A DNA stretch of 64,000 nt from Mycolicibacter icosiumassiliensis (GTDB lineage: Bacteria > Actinomycetota > Actinomycetes > Mycobacteriales > Mycobacteriaceae). The notes under the pieces are model-generated. The model was given only the letters and a program-made list of their open reading frames with translations, was not told where the DNA came from and searched no databases. Positions within the stretch are counted from its first letter, which is position 1; every line of letters starts with the position of its first letter. The stretch covers positions 178,801-242,800 of the forward strand of contig NZ_LT546166.1 in NCBI RefSeq assembly GCF_900078685.2, given 5' to 3'. Position numbers and translations under genes: made by a program. Positions 24,835 through 33,322 of this stretch are shown piece by piece.

Positions 24835-25262
24835 TCGTGCTGGACACCACGGTGCTGGTCTACGCCAAAGGTGTCGACCACCCGTTCCGGGATCCATGCC
24901 GTGCGTTGGTCGCGGCGGTCGCCGCCGGACGCATTGAGGCGACCACTGCTCCCGAGGTGATTCAGGAATTTGTCCACGTGCGTGCTCGACGACGTGGTCG
25001 GACTGATGCCGCTGCGCTGGGGCGCAGCTACGCTGAGCTGCTCGCTCCACTGCTGACCGTGACCGCCGACCACCTCGAGCGGGGGCTGGCGATGTTCGAG
25101 ACGACCCCCAGCGTCGGGGCCTTTGATGCGGTGCTGGCGGCCGCCGCCAAGTCCGCCGGGGCAATCCTCGTCTCCGCCGACAGTGGGTTTGGCGATCTCC
25201 CGGACATCACCCATGTCCTGCCCGACACCGCGGGCATTGGCAACCTGCTCGGCGATCGTTGA
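24831..25262 (+). CDS. vapC: VapC-type PIN-domain ribonuclease toxin
   Basis: This 143-residue PIN protein begins [14 protein letters not shown]. Asp5, the central Glu in [13 protein letters not shown], Asp in [11 protein letters not shown] and Asp in [10 protein letters not shown] supply the acidic metal site. The ATG overlaps the antitoxin gene by 4 bases. The module appears complete. The group II intron starts about 22 bp after its stop, so the intron inserted just outside the toxin gene. Confidence 0.9.
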   Translation: MIVLDTTVLVYAKGVDHPFRDPCRALVAAVAAGRIEATTAPEVIQEFVHVRARRRGRTDAAALGRSYAELLAPLLTVTADHLERGLAMFETTPSVGAFDAVLAAAAKSAGAILVSADSGFGDLPDITHVLPDTAGIGNLLGDR

Positions 25263-25659
25263 ACTGCCCGTAGGCTGGCCAGATGTTGCGTCCTGCAAGT
25301 TGGACCGAACTAGCGGGTGTAAGTCCCGTCCCGGTAGGCACCGGAGCGCCGGGTAGCAGGCCCCGGTTCGTCGTCGAGAGGCGGCGGGCTGAGCGGGGTG
25401 TCAAGAGCCTCTTTGGAGGGAGCAAGTGCGCGGGCCGTAGTGCCATCAGGTGCGAGTCCTGCAGCCTCGTCATAGTCACAATGGAGGAGCCGAGCCGCTC
25501 ATTTCACGGCGAAGGCCTATGTCTGTCGAGCCCTGGTCCGGGGTCAGCTCGGCGGGTCCTTCCGGGGTACGGGGAGCGGCACGTGCACATAGTTCGGTCG
25601 GGAACAGGAGAGGCCCGTCTGCCTGGCCTGCGTCGGGCGAAGACCAGGGGTATAAGCCG

Positions 25660-27159
25660 ATGGTGAAATCCTCTGGAGGGCAGCGGGAGTCCGATGGGGT
25701 CGTAGTACCGCTGATCGGCGTGAGAGACGCGCCGGGAGGGAAGGGCCCCAACTTTGATCACGCGGGCGAAGTAGGTAAGCGTGAGGGCATGATCGGGGTT
25801 TCCCGGTCCAATTACCCCGGCGGGTCCCAGCCCGCCGTAGCCGATGAGCCGTTGGTGGTCTCGCCGGTGAAAGTGCGACAACTGCAACGCGCGCTATGGG
25901 CTGCGGCCAAGCAGTCTGAGGGTCGGCGTTTCCACGCCCTGTATGACCGTGTCCACAGGGGTGACGTCTTGTGGGAGGCGTGGGAGCGGGTGCGTAAGAA
26001 CAAGGGTGCGGCCGGGGTGGATCGTGTCACCTTGGCTGCGGTGGAGGACTACGGTGTGGACCGCATGTTGCGAGAGTTGCGCTGTGACCTTCGCACGGGT
26101 CGTTACCGTCCGGCGCCTGCGCGTCGGGTGGAGATCCCGAAACCACAAGGCGGTAAGCGGCCGTTGGGGATTCCCACGGTGCGAGACCGGGTGGCTCAGG
26201 CGGCGGCCAAGCTGGTGTTGGAACCGATTTTCGAGGCGGACTTCTTGTCGTGCTCGTATGGGTTTCGGCCGAAGCGGTCGGCGACGATGGCGATGGAACG
26301 CTTGCGGACCGGGTTCATTGGGGGCTACCAGTTCGTTGTCGAGTTCGATATCGCCAATTTCTTCGGCGAGATCGACCATGAGCGCTTACTCACCGAGGTG
26401 AGCAAGCGGGTCTCGGATCGGCGGGTGCTCAAACTGCTGCGATTGTGGCTGCAAGCAGGAGTGATGGTCGAAGGGGGTGTCGAGCGGACGGTCGCGGGCA
26501 CCCCGCAGGGTGGGGTGATCTCGCCGCTGTTAGCCAACATCTACCTGCACGTGCTCGACACCGAGTTGGCTGCCCGCGGGCTGGGCGAGTTGGTGCGCTA
26601 CGCCGATGATGGCGTGGTGTTGTGCCGTAGCGCGGTACAAGCCGAGCATGCGTTGGTGGCGGTGGGAGAAATCCTGGCGTCATTAGGGTTGCGGCTGCAT
26701 CCGGACAAAACGAAGGTAGTCGACCTGCGCGGCGGTCGTGAGGGTCTGGATTTTCTGGGCTGTCACTTCCGGGCACGCATGTCGGGGCGGCTGTGGGAAC
26801 AAAAGCGCATCGTGCGCTACTACCTGCACCGCTGGCCCAGTCAAACGGCCATGGCCCGTCTTCGTGCCAAGGTACGTGACCGAACCGGCCGCAACCGGGT
26901 CGGGTCCGACATCCGTGACGTGATCGCGGGTCTGAATCCGGTGCTGCGCGGCTGGGGTAACTACTTTCGCACCGGTAATGCCGCCGACAAGTTCGTCCAG
27001 GTTGACCGGTACGTGTGGTGGCGACTGTTCCGTTTGATGGTTAAGAAGCGGGGCCGCAACCTGCGTGCGGGGCAGGCTGAACAGTGGACTGAAGAGTGGT
27101 TCAACGGGCACGGCCTGCACCGGCTTCGCGGCACCATCCATTACCCGAAGGCAGCGTAA
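25660..27159 (+). CDS. ltrA: Group II intron reverse transcriptase/maturase
   Basis: This 499-residue intron-encoded protein has RT domains in order: KNKGAAGVDRVTL, KPQGGKRPLGIPTVRDRVAQ, ADFLSCSYGFRPKRSA, FDIANFFGEIDHERL, GTPQGGVISPLLANIYLH and the active-site VRYADDGVVLC. A maturase (X) domain follows (PVLRGWGNYFRTGNA). It ends soon after with no HNH endonuclease motif, so it is probably an En-minus type. The start is uncertain: the ATG at 25660 is used, but a later one may be correct because the first 65 residues overlap structured intron RNA. It should promote splicing and insertion of its own intron. Confidence 0.92.
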   Translation: MVKSSGGQRESDGVVVPLIGVRDAPGGKGPNFDHAGEVGKREGMIGVSRSNYPGGSQPAVADEPLVVSPVKVRQLQRALWAAAKQSEGRRFHALYDRVHRGDVLWEAWERVRKNKGAAGVDRVTLAAVEDYGVDRMLRELRCDLRTGRYRPAPARRVEIPKPQGGKRPLGIPTVRDRVAQAAAKLVLEPIFEADFLSCSYGFRPKRSATMAMERLRTGFIGGYQFVVEFDIANFFGEIDHERLLTEVSKRVSDRRVLKLLRLWLQAGVMVEGGVERTVAGTPQGGVISPLLANIYLHVLDTELAARGLGELVRYADDGVVLCRSAVQAEHALVAVGEILASLGLRLHPDKTKVVDLRGGREGLDFLGCHFRARMSGRLWEQKRIVRYYLHRWPSQTAMARLRAKVRDRTGRNRVGSDIRDVIAGLNPVLRGWGNYFRTGNAADKFVQVDRYVWWRLFRLMVKKRGRNLRAGQAEQWTEEWFNGHGLHRLRGTIHYPKAA

Positions 27160-27180
27160 CCATGTCAAGAAGATCATCGG

Positions 27181-27215
27181 TAAGCCGTGTGCGGGAAAAC
27201 CGCACGCACGGATTG
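27181..27215 (+). ncRNA. Group II intron domain V
   Basis: AAGCCGTGTGCGG, loop GAAAAC, then CGCACGCACGG form the two-part stem with the AGC catalytic triad expected of domain V, the catalytic core of the ribozyme. It stands 21 bases after the maturase stop. Confidence 0.85.
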
Positions 27216-27269
27216 AAAGGGGGATGGGGAAACAGGCTCGCACTGCGAGTACTGCGCCCCTGACTACCA

Positions 27270-28697
27270 ATGGCGTCTCCGATTCTGACCGCCGACTTCG
27301 CCCGCACCTTCCCCGAACTTGGCCAGCCCTGGCAGGCCGCCACCCCACCGGAACCGACGCTGCTGGTGCTCAATGAGAAGCTGGCTGCCGAACTGGGGTT
27401 GGATCCGGCCTGGCTGAAAAGCCCCGAAGGCCTAAAGCTGTTGACCGGTACCAACGTTCCCGACGGCGCCACCCCAGTGGCCCAGGCCTACGCCGGACAC
27501 CAATTCGGCAACTACGTGCCACTGCTCGGCGACGGCCGCGCCCTGCTGCTCGGCGAACTCGGCGGCGACCATCCACACGACATCCACCTCAAGGGCTCCG
27601 GGCCCACCCCGTTTGCCCGTGGCGGTGACGGTTTGGCCGTCGTCGGCCCGATGCTGCGCGAATACGTCATCAGCGAAGCCATGCACGCCCTCGGCATCCC
27701 CACCACCCGCTCTCTGGCCGTGGTCGCCACCGGCGCCCAGGTGCAACGCGAGGCCCCGGTCCCCGGGGCGGTGCTGACCCGCGTCGCCGCCAGCCACCTG
27801 CGGGTCGGCAGTTTCCAACTCGTCGCCCAGCAGGCCCGCGCCACCGGTGACCTGGGGTTGCTGCGCCGGTTAGCCGATTACGCGATCGCCCGGCATTACC
27901 CCGATGCTGCGCAGGCCGAAAACCCTTACCTTGCACTGTTTCACGCGGTCGTCGAAGCCCAGGCGTCGCTGATAGCGCGCTGGATGCTGGTCGGATTCGT
28001 GCACGGAGTGATGAACACCGACAACATGACCATCTCCGGGGAGACCATCGACTACGGGCCGTGCGCGTTCATGGAGGCCTATGACCCGGGCACGGTGTTC
28101 AGCTCCATCGATCACGCCGGGCGCTACGCTTACGGTAATCAGCCACTGGTCGCACAGTGGAACCTCGCCCGGTTCGCCGAGACCATCCTGCCGCTGCTGG
28201 CCGCCACCGAGGAACTGGCCCTGTCAGTGGCGGTAGAAACCCTCGAAGGGTTCATGCCGCGCTATCACGGTCTCTGGTCGGCGGGAATGCTGGCGAAGTT
28301 CGGGCTGTCCGGCAGCGTGGAGGCTGCCGCGCTGATCGACCAGGCGTTGGCGCTCATGACCGACAACCAGGTGGACTACACCTCGTTCTTCCGGCGGCTG
28401 GCGGCGGCCGGGCGCGGGGACATCGATGCACTGCCCGCGGTGTTCGGCGACTGGCTAGGGCGCTGGCGGGCTATGCAGCCCGACCTCGACGCGATGGACC
28501 GTGTCAATCCGATCTACATTGCGCGCAATCACCTGGTGGAGCAGGCGTTGACCTCGGCGATGCGCGGCGACCTCGAGCCGGTGAAGAAGCTGTTGGATGT
28601 GATCACCGAGCCCTACCGGCAGCGGGATGGCGTGGCGGAATACGCTGCGCCGGCACCGCCGGAATTCGGGGTCTACCGCACCTTCTGCGGGACGTGA
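27270..28697 (+). CDS. selO: SelO (YdiU) family protein AMPylase
   Basis: This 475-residue pseudokinase-fold protein belongs to the SelO family, which transfers AMP to protein Ser/Thr/Tyr residues and protects against oxidative stress in organisms studied. Family motifs are complete: [74 protein letters not shown] and IDYGPCAF. The C-terminus ends YRTFCGT, the usual bacterial form with cysteine where some species use selenocysteine. The group II intron ends 5 bp before its ATG, so its native promoter and leader have been displaced or the intron is its 5' leader. Its TGA overlaps a tiny GTG frame that reads into an orphan vapC. Confidence 0.93.
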   Translation: MASPILTADFARTFPELGQPWQAATPPEPTLLVLNEKLAAELGLDPAWLKSPEGLKLLTGTNVPDGATPVAQAYAGHQFGNYVPLLGDGRALLLGELGGDHPHDIHLKGSGPTPFARGGDGLAVVGPMLREYVISEAMHALGIPTTRSLAVVATGAQVQREAPVPGAVLTRVAASHLRVGSFQLVAQQARATGDLGLLRRLADYAIARHYPDAAQAENPYLALFHAVVEAQASLIARWMLVGFVHGVMNTDNMTISGETIDYGPCAFMEAYDPGTVFSSIDHAGRYAYGNQPLVAQWNLARFAETILPLLAATEELALSVAVETLEGFMPRYHGLWSAGMLAKFGLSGSVEAAALIDQALALMTDNQVDYTSFFRRLAAAGRGDIDALPAVFGDWLGRWRAMQPDLDAMDRVNPIYIARNHLVEQALTSAMRGDLEPVKKLLDVITEPYRQRDGVAEYAAPAPPEFGVYRTFCGT

Positions 28698-28753
28698 GGG
28701 GTCTGGGAGCGCAGCTCGACCGCCTGCTCGCCGACGAGCGCGACCGGGTGTGA
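28694..28753 (+). pseudogene. C-terminal stub of a VapB-type antitoxin gene
   Basis: A 19-codon frame ([19 protein letters not shown]) starts at a GTG overlapping the selO stop and ends with a TGA that overlaps the next vapC GTG by 4 bases. That overlap is what intact vapBC operons show, and the sequence looks like an antitoxin tail. The DNA-binding part is missing, apparently replaced by the selO end. Homology cannot be proved by eye on so short a segment. Confidence 0.45.
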
Positions 28754-29184
28754 TCGCCTATCTCGATTCGTCGGTCCTCGCGCGGGCTTACCTGGCGGAC
28801 GAGGACGGTCATCGGCAGGCAACCGCACTACTGGCCGACCCCGACGTTGCCACCGTGACCGGTACCTGGACCCGGATCGAAGTCTCCGGTGCCCTGGTTC
28901 GGGCAGCGCGGGCCGGCCGTGCCGACGAAAAGGGTCTTCTCGCAGCGCTGGATGCGGACTTGGCCGGGCCGGTCCTGGTACTGACTGCGCCGCAAGAGCA
29001 GGTGGAACAAGACGCCCTGGAACTCGTGCGCAGGTATGCGCTGCGGGCGATGGACGCCCGGCACCTGGCGGTCGCCGCGCTGGTCGTTCCGCCGCTGCTG
29101 GAACCCGGTGAGCAGCGGGGGTTCGCCTCAAGGAACGCTGCGCAGCGAAAGGTCGCCGAACTCCTGGGTTTCATCGCGATCTGA
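28750..29184 (+). CDS. vapC: Orphan VapC-type PIN-domain protein
   Basis: This 144-residue PIN protein starts VIAYLDSSVLARAYLADEDG. The acidic residues are present: Asp6, Glu in TRIEVSGALVRA and Asp in RAMDARHLAVAAL, though the last Asp-rich loop is less canonical (GEQRGFASRNAAQ). The GTG at 28750 overlaps the TGA of an antitoxin stub by 4 bases. No full antitoxin gene is adjacent, so either the toxin is weakened, is held in check by another VapB, or is only translated by coupling behind selO. A cross-interaction with the antitoxin at 24583 is conceivable. Confidence 0.8.
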   Translation: MIAYLDSSVLARAYLADEDGHRQATALLADPDVATVTGTWTRIEVSGALVRAARAGRADEKGLLAALDADLAGPVLVLTAPQEQVEQDALELVRRYALRAMDARHLAVAALVVPPLLEPGEQRGFASRNAAQRKVAELLGFIAI

Positions 29185-29244
29185 CCCGCCGATAGCACCG
29201 GCGCTATCCGATCCGAACTCATCGCATGGCCGGGAAATCCGTGA

Positions 29245-31482
29245 TCACTCCGGCGTCGACAACGCGGCCTGATGGGTTCCGTCACCAGCCCGATGCGCGC
29301 CATGATGCGCCGGTACGTGCGGGGTCCGAAGTCCGGGCGGCGCGGCGTGGCGGCCCGTTGAACTGCCGTTCTCGCTGATCTCGAAACGCCGCGCCAGCCG
29401 CGCCAGCGGGCGAGGCGCCCACCAGTTCCATCTGCCCATCAGGTGCATGAATGCCGGCACCAACACCATGCGGATCAGTGTGGCGTCCGCCAGCACCGCC
29501 AAGGTCAGACCGAGGCCGAGCATGCGCATGAACGACACCTGGGCGGCGATCAACGCCGCGAACGAGATCGACATGATCAGCGCCGCGGCGGTGATCACCC
29601 GCGCGGTATGCGCCAGCCCCTGCGACACACTCTCGTCGTTGTCGACGCGGGTGCGACCCGAGGCCAGCCAGTACTCCCGGATCCGCGACACCAGGAACAC
29701 CTCGTAGTCCATCGACAGCCCGAACGAGATGCAGAACAGCAACACCGGCACGTTGGCGACCAACATCCCGGTGGGGGTGGTGCCCAACGCACCCAGATGG
29801 CCGTCCTGGAATATCCAGACCAGCGCCCCGAACGCGGCAGCCAGCGACAAGACATTGAGGATCAGCGCCTTGATCGGCAACACCACGCTGCCGGTCAGCA
29901 GGAACAGCAGGCCGAAGGTGATGATGGCGATCAGCCCCAACACCGGCGGCAGCCGGTCGGTGATCGCATTGACACTGTCCCGGTTGATCTGCGCCAGCCC
30001 ACCCATCTGTACCGGCCGATCGGCCGGCGCTGGCTGTCCCGGTTGATCTGCGCCAGCCCACCTATCTGTACCGGCCGATCGGCCGGTACAGATGGGTGGG
30101 CTGGCGCAGATCAACCGGGACAGCTCGGCGGCATAACGATCCAACTCCTCGGGCGCGATGCCGTTCGCGTCGCGAACCACGATCGGCACCGCCCGGTCGG
30201 AGTCGTCGGCGAAATCCTCACGCAGCGCGTCGCCGACCTGGTGCGCCGACGCGGTTGGCGGCAACACCCGGTCGTCGGGGTAGCCCCACTTCACCCCGAG
30301 GAACGGCACTCCGACCGCCACCAGCAGGGTGACCACTGCCAGGCCGATCGGCACCGCGTGGCGGGCCACGAAAGTCGTTGACCGGTACCAGAATCCCTCT
30401 TCGATCGGTCGCGCGACGGGCTCCGGGCGCCGCAGCAGCCGCCGAATCGGGCGACGCAGGTTCAGCGCGTCGAGCCGGGGCCCCAGCAGGGCGATCGCCG
30501 CTGGAGTGACCACGATCGCCGCGATCGCCACGAACGTCACCGTCGCAACCCCGGCGTAGGCGAACGATTTGAGGAAGTACATCGGGAACAAGACCATGGC
30601 CGCCATCGACAGCGCGACCGTGATCGCCGAGAACAGCACGGTGCGACCGGCGGTGGTCATCGTTGCGATCAGCGCTCGATCGGGGGCGACGCCGTCGGCC
30701 AGTTCGTCGCGGTAGCGGTTGATGATCAGCAGGGTGTAGTCGATCGCCAGCGCCAAACCCATCGCGGTGGTGAGGTTCATCGCGAAGATCGACACATCGG
30801 TGCCCAGCGTGATTAACCGCAGCACCGCCATCGATCCCACGATCGCCAGTCCGCCGAGCGCGACCGGCAACGCCGCCGCCAACAGACCGCCGAAAACCCA
30901 CACCAGCACGGCGAAGCTCAACGGGATCGCGATCGACTCCATCAGCAGCAGGTCATGTTGATTCTGATGATTGATCTGCGCATAGACCATTGCGCCGCCC
31001 CCGGCGCGAACGCTGACCCCGTCCCGATCGTGGGCCACCTCGTCAGCCAGGGTGCGGGCGTAGCGCTGGGCGTCGTTCTCGCCGCCGCGCAGGTTGGCCA
31101 CGATCAAACCGGCGGAGCCGTCGGTACTGGTGAGCCGGGCGGCCGCCGATGGTGGATCCGTCCACGGTGAGGCGACGTTGAAGACGAACGGCGAGCGCTG
31201 CAGCACCCCGGCGATTTCGGTGCCCACCGTGCGGGCCCGCTCGCTGTCGGCGCCCTCGGGCGAACTCACCAGAATCAGCAGCTGCTGGTCACTTTGGCCG
31301 AACCTGTCGGTCAACAACTGGGTGGCCTGCGCGGACTCCGAGCCGGGGTCCTGAAAGCCTCCCGCCGACAGGCTGTCGGCCACCGGGATCCCGAACACCG
31401 CGGCGGCGACCATCACCAACCCGGCCAGGACGAGGACGCGGCGTGGAGCGGCGAGGGCCAGCAGGGCGATCCGGTGCAGCAC
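29245..31482 (-). CDS. MmpL/RND family membrane transporter with a rearranged loop
   Basis: This 745-residue RND permease has the expected layout: TM1 (about residues 12-33), a first extracytoplasmic domain, a TM2-6 block with AIDYTLLIINRYRDEL, a second TM block with GLSMDYEVFLVSRIREYW, and a basic tail. Both Asp-Tyr pairs of the proton relay are present. The second extracytoplasmic domain is abnormal. After RYAAELSR, about 45 residues encoded by inverted and direct copies of a 53-bp unit appear before GLAQINRDSVNAITDRLP, where relatives, as I recall them, have roughly 80-90 more residues of normal fold. The frame stays open, so a shortened protein is possible. The start is a GTG. A sigma-L-type promoter (31541-31568) lies about 50 bases upstream. 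Confidence 0.85.
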   Translation of the reverse strand: MLHRIALLALAAPRRVLVLAGLVMVAAAVFGIPVADSLSAGGFQDPGSESAQATQLLTDRFGQSDQQLLILVSSPEGADSERARTVGTEIAGVLQRSPFVFNVASPWTDPPSAAARLTSTDGSAGLIVANLRGGENDAQRYARTLADEVAHDRDGVSVRAGGGAMVYAQINHQNQHDLLLMESIAIPLSFAVLVWVFGGLLAAALPVALGGLAIVGSMAVLRLITLGTDVSIFAMNLTTAMGLALAIDYTLLIINRYRDELADGVAPDRALIATMTTAGRTVLFSAITVALSMAAMVLFPMYFLKSFAYAGVATVTFVAIAAIVVTPAAIALLGPRLDALNLRRPIRRLLRRPEPVARPIEEGFWYRSTTFVARHAVPIGLAVVTLLVAVGVPFLGVKWGYPDDRVLPPTASAHQVGDALREDFADDSDRAVPIVVRDANGIAPEELDRYAAELSRLICASPPICTGRSAGTDRWAGADQPGQPAPADRPVQMGGLAQINRDSVNAITDRLPPVLGLIAIITFGLLFLLTGSVVLPIKALILNVLSLAAAFGALVWIFQDGHLGALGTTPTGMLVANVPVLLFCISFGLSMDYEVFLVSRIREYWLASGRTRVDNDESVSQGLAHTARVITAAALIMSISFAALIAAQVSFMRMLGLGLTLAVLADATLIRMVLVPAFMHLMGRWNWWAPRPLARLARRFEISENGSSTGRHAAPPGLRTPHVPAHHGAHRAGDGTHQAALSTPE
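29975..30124. repeat. Two direct copies plus one inverted copy of a 53-bp unit, forming a 92-bp palindrome
   Basis: A 53-bp unit starting CTGTCCCGGTTGATCTGCGC occurs at 29975-30027 and 30034-30086 (one difference). An inverted copy occupies 30071-30123, sharing the self-complementary centre CCGGCCGATCGGCCGG. The span 30033-30124 is therefore a 92-bp palindrome with one mismatched pair. All of it lies inside the mmpL gene, and the frame is kept. The copy at 29975 is in the normal context of the gene. Confidence 0.95.
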
Positions 31483-31540
31483 GTAGTGACCTTCCGCCTA
31501 AATGGTCCACCGCAGGTACCGAAGGCACCTCTACCGACAA

Positions 31541-31568
31541 GATACGTAGTGGATAGCCCCGCCGTTCA
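31541..31568 (-). promoter_or_regulatory. Sigma-L-type promoter of mmpL
   Basis: On the minus strand: -35 TGAACG (31568-31563), 16-bp spacer, -10 CGTATC (31546-31541). The transcription start would be near 31534, about 50 bases before the mmpL GTG. It has one -35 and one -10 difference from the other four sites, so it is the weakest member. Confidence 0.55.
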
Positions 31569-31593
31569 ATATTCGCCAGCCGCGCCGCGCCGT

Positions 31594-31621
31594 TGAACCG
31601 CGGCCCTGGCGGCACCGTGAC
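31594..31621 (+). promoter_or_regulatory. Sigma-L-type promoter of the PKS remnant-ICMT-oxidoreductase operon
   Basis: TGAACC (31594-31599), 16-bp spacer, CGTGAC (31616-31621), then the ATG of the PKS remnant 6 bases later, predicting a leaderless message. It is divergent from the mmpL promoter, with the two -35 boxes 25 bp apart. M. tuberculosis SigL is known to drive pks10 and the Rv1139c-Rv1138c pair, the apparent relatives of the genes here. Confidence 0.75.
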
Positions 31622-31627
31622 CTCGAC

Positions 31628-31789
31628 ATGGACAACACTCCGACCGTGGCCGCCGTAGCCGTGGAATTCCCTTCTCACCAACACCGTCAGGGCGAGGTGA
31701 TGGCCGCGCCGTCGGACTTCGCCGGCCCCGACTTTCAGCGGTTCGCCACCCACCGCGGTGTCGCCGAACTCGTCCTGGTGGAGTGGTAG
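31628..31789 (+). pseudogene. Type III polyketide synthase remnant (internal deletion)
   Basis: This 53-codon frame looks like the two ends of a chalcone-synthase-type PKS joined together. The start VAAVAVEFPSHQHRQGEV resembles N-termini such as GALPPHRYSQSEIT, and the end GVAELVLVEW resembles the C-terminal TELVLLRW of Pks10 as I recall it. About 300 residues, including the catalytic Cys, His and Asn, are missing. The frame is intact from a leaderless ATG (6 bases after a sigma-L-type -10 box) to a TAG 2 bp before the next gene, so translation of the stub may now serve only to couple ICMT expression. Confidence 0.6.
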
Positions 31790-31791
31790 GC

Positions 31792-32292
31792 ATGTACTAC
31801 TTGCTGGTTCTGGCGGTGGGCGTCGAACGACTTATTGAGTTGGTGGTGGCCAAAAACAACGCCCGGTGGGCGCTCGCCAACGGCGGCGTCGAGTTCGGGC
31901 ACAGCCACTATCCGGTGATGGTCAGCATCCACTCGGCGCTACTGGTCAGCTGCGTTGCCGAGGTGTGGCTGCTGCATCGGCCCTTCATCCCGTGGCTGGG
32001 CTGGCCCATGTTTGCGGTGGCGGTCTTGAGCCAGGTGCTGCGCTGGTGGTGCGTGCGCACGCTCGGCCGTCGCTGGAATACCCAGGTGATCGTTCTGCCG
32101 GAAAGCCCGCTGGTGCAAGGCGGCCCGTATCGCTGGATCCGTCATCCCAACTATGTGGCAGTGGCACTTGAGGGGTTAGCACTGCCGCTGATCCACACCG
32201 CCTGGCTGACCGCGCTCTGGTTCAGTCTGGCCAACGCGGCGGTGTTGCGGGAGCGGATTCGGGTGGAGAACGTCGCGCTGGGGTACCGGTGA
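31792..32292 (+). CDS. Isoprenylcysteine carboxyl methyltransferase-family membrane protein (Rv1139c-like)
   Basis: This 166-residue integral membrane methyltransferase has four to five helices and the C-terminal family motif GGPYRWIRHPNYVAVALEGLALPL, with RHPNY as the SAM-binding signature. In type III PKS clusters such proteins methylate hydroxyl or carboxyl groups of alkyl-pyrones or resorcinols; I infer that here. The length equals that of M. tuberculosis Rv1139c as I recall, a SigL-regulated gene. It starts 2 bp after the PKS remnant and overlaps the oxidoreductase GTG by 4 bases. Confidence 0.85.
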   Translation: MYYLLVLAVGVERLIELVVAKNNARWALANGGVEFGHSHYPVMVSIHSALLVSCVAEVWLLHRPFIPWLGWPMFAVAVLSQVLRWWCVRTLGRRWNTQVIVLPESPLVQGGPYRWIRHPNYVAVALEGLALPLIHTAWLTALWFSLANAAVLRERIRVENVALGYR

Positions 32293-33305
32293 CCAGCTTC
32301 GACACCGATCTGCTGATCGTCGGTGGCGGGCCGGGGGGCCTCGCTACGGCATTATGCGCTCGGCAGCAGGGACTTTCGGTGATCGTTGCCGATCCCCGGG
32401 CCAGTCCGATCGACAAGGCCTGCGGGGAGGGCCTGATGCCGGGCGGGCTGGCCGTGTTGAAGTCGCTCGGGGTGGACCCGGTCGGTATGCCGCTGCGCGG
32501 CATCAACTATCTCGACGAGCAGCGCCGGGCCGAGGCGCCCTTTCGCGACGGTCCGGGGCGCGGCGTGCGACGCACGACATTGCATGCCGCCATGACCGAT
32601 CAGGCCAAACGGAACGACGTCGACTGGACGGCGACGAAGGTGGACACCGTGGTCCAAGACGCCGGGGGAGTCACGGCGGGCGGCATTCGGGCCAGATGGT
32701 TGATCGCCGCCGACGGGCTGCACTCCGTGGTCCGCCGCGCCGTCGGGATCTCCTGTTTCGCAGGCACTCCGCGGCGCTACGGGCTGCGCTGGCACTATCA
32801 GGTACCGGCCTGGTCTGAGTTCGTGGAGGTGCACTGGTCACGGTGGGGCGAGGCCTACGTGACGCCGGTAGAGCCGGGCCTGGTGGGCGTGGCCATCTTG
32901 TCGCCGCAGCGCCCGCAGCTCGACTGGTTTCCGTCCCTGACTGCCCGCCTCGCCGATGCTCAACGCGGCCCCGTTCGCGGCTGTGGCCCTATGCGGCAAG
33001 TGGTTTCGAGCCGCGTCGCCGGCCGGGTGCTGCTGGTCGGCGACGCCGCCGGCTACGAGGATGCGCTGACCGGTGAGGGCGTCAGCCTGGCCATCAAGCA
33101 AGCGGATGCCGCTGTGACAGCGATTGTCGAGGACAACCCGATGTCCTACGAACGCGCCTGGCACTCGATCACTCGCCGCTATCGACTGCTCACCCGAGGT
33201 CTGGTGCTGGCCAGCGCGTGGCAGCCGGCCCGACGGGCTGTGGTGCCCGCCTGTTGTGCGCTGCCGGCGGTGTTTGACCGCGCGGTGCATCTGCTGGCGC
33301 ATTGA
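32289..33305 (+). CDS. FAD-dependent oxidoreductase, geranylgeranyl reductase-like (Rv1138c-like)
   Basis: This 338-residue flavoprotein has TDLLIVGGGPGGLATALCARQ at its N-terminus, an early Cys/Gly segment KACGEGLMPGG near residue 37, WLIAADGLHSVVRR (DG motif) and VLLVGDAAGYEDALTGEGVSLAIKQA near residue 250. These place it in the PHBH/geranylgeranyl reductase group. It probably hydroxylates or reduces the product of the PKS pathway. Size and order after the ICMT gene match Rv1138c. The GTG start overlaps the ICMT stop. It ends 17 bp from the convergent aminotransferase operon. Confidence 0.87.
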   Translation: MTSFDTDLLIVGGGPGGLATALCARQQGLSVIVADPRASPIDKACGEGLMPGGLAVLKSLGVDPVGMPLRGINYLDEQRRAEAPFRDGPGRGVRRTTLHAAMTDQAKRNDVDWTATKVDTVVQDAGGVTAGGIRARWLIAADGLHSVVRRAVGISCFAGTPRRYGLRWHYQVPAWSEFVEVHWSRWGEAYVTPVEPGLVGVAILSPQRPQLDWFPSLTARLADAQRGPVRGCGPMRQVVSSRVAGRVLLVGDAAGYEDALTGEGVSLAIKQADAAVTAIVEDNPMSYERAWHSITRRYRLLTRGLVLASAWQPARRAVVPACCALPAVFDRAVHLLAH

Positions 33306-33322
33306 GTGTCCGCACTGAGGCG

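Larger units (their letters stand above)
25285..27264 (+). mobile_element. Group II intron with encoded maturase
   Basis: The 5' end is placed at GTTGCG (25285), close to the GUGYG-type consensus and about 30 bases before GGGTGTAAGTCCC, a segment typical of domain I. Domain I-IV RNA runs to the maturase gene (25660-27159). After it come a domain V hairpin (27181-27215) and a domain VI helix AGGGG...CCCCT (27219-27261). The 3' end is set at ...TGAC (27264), an AY ending; 27267 is also possible. The intron sits 22 bp after vapC and ends 5 bp before the selO start codon, in an intergenic site and in the transcribed orientation. Confidence 0.85.

Noticed and set aside
29191..29208. Inverted repeat GATAGC-N6-GCTATC after the orphan vapC as a terminator
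   Set aside because: The stem is short and no T-run follows; it may be chance.
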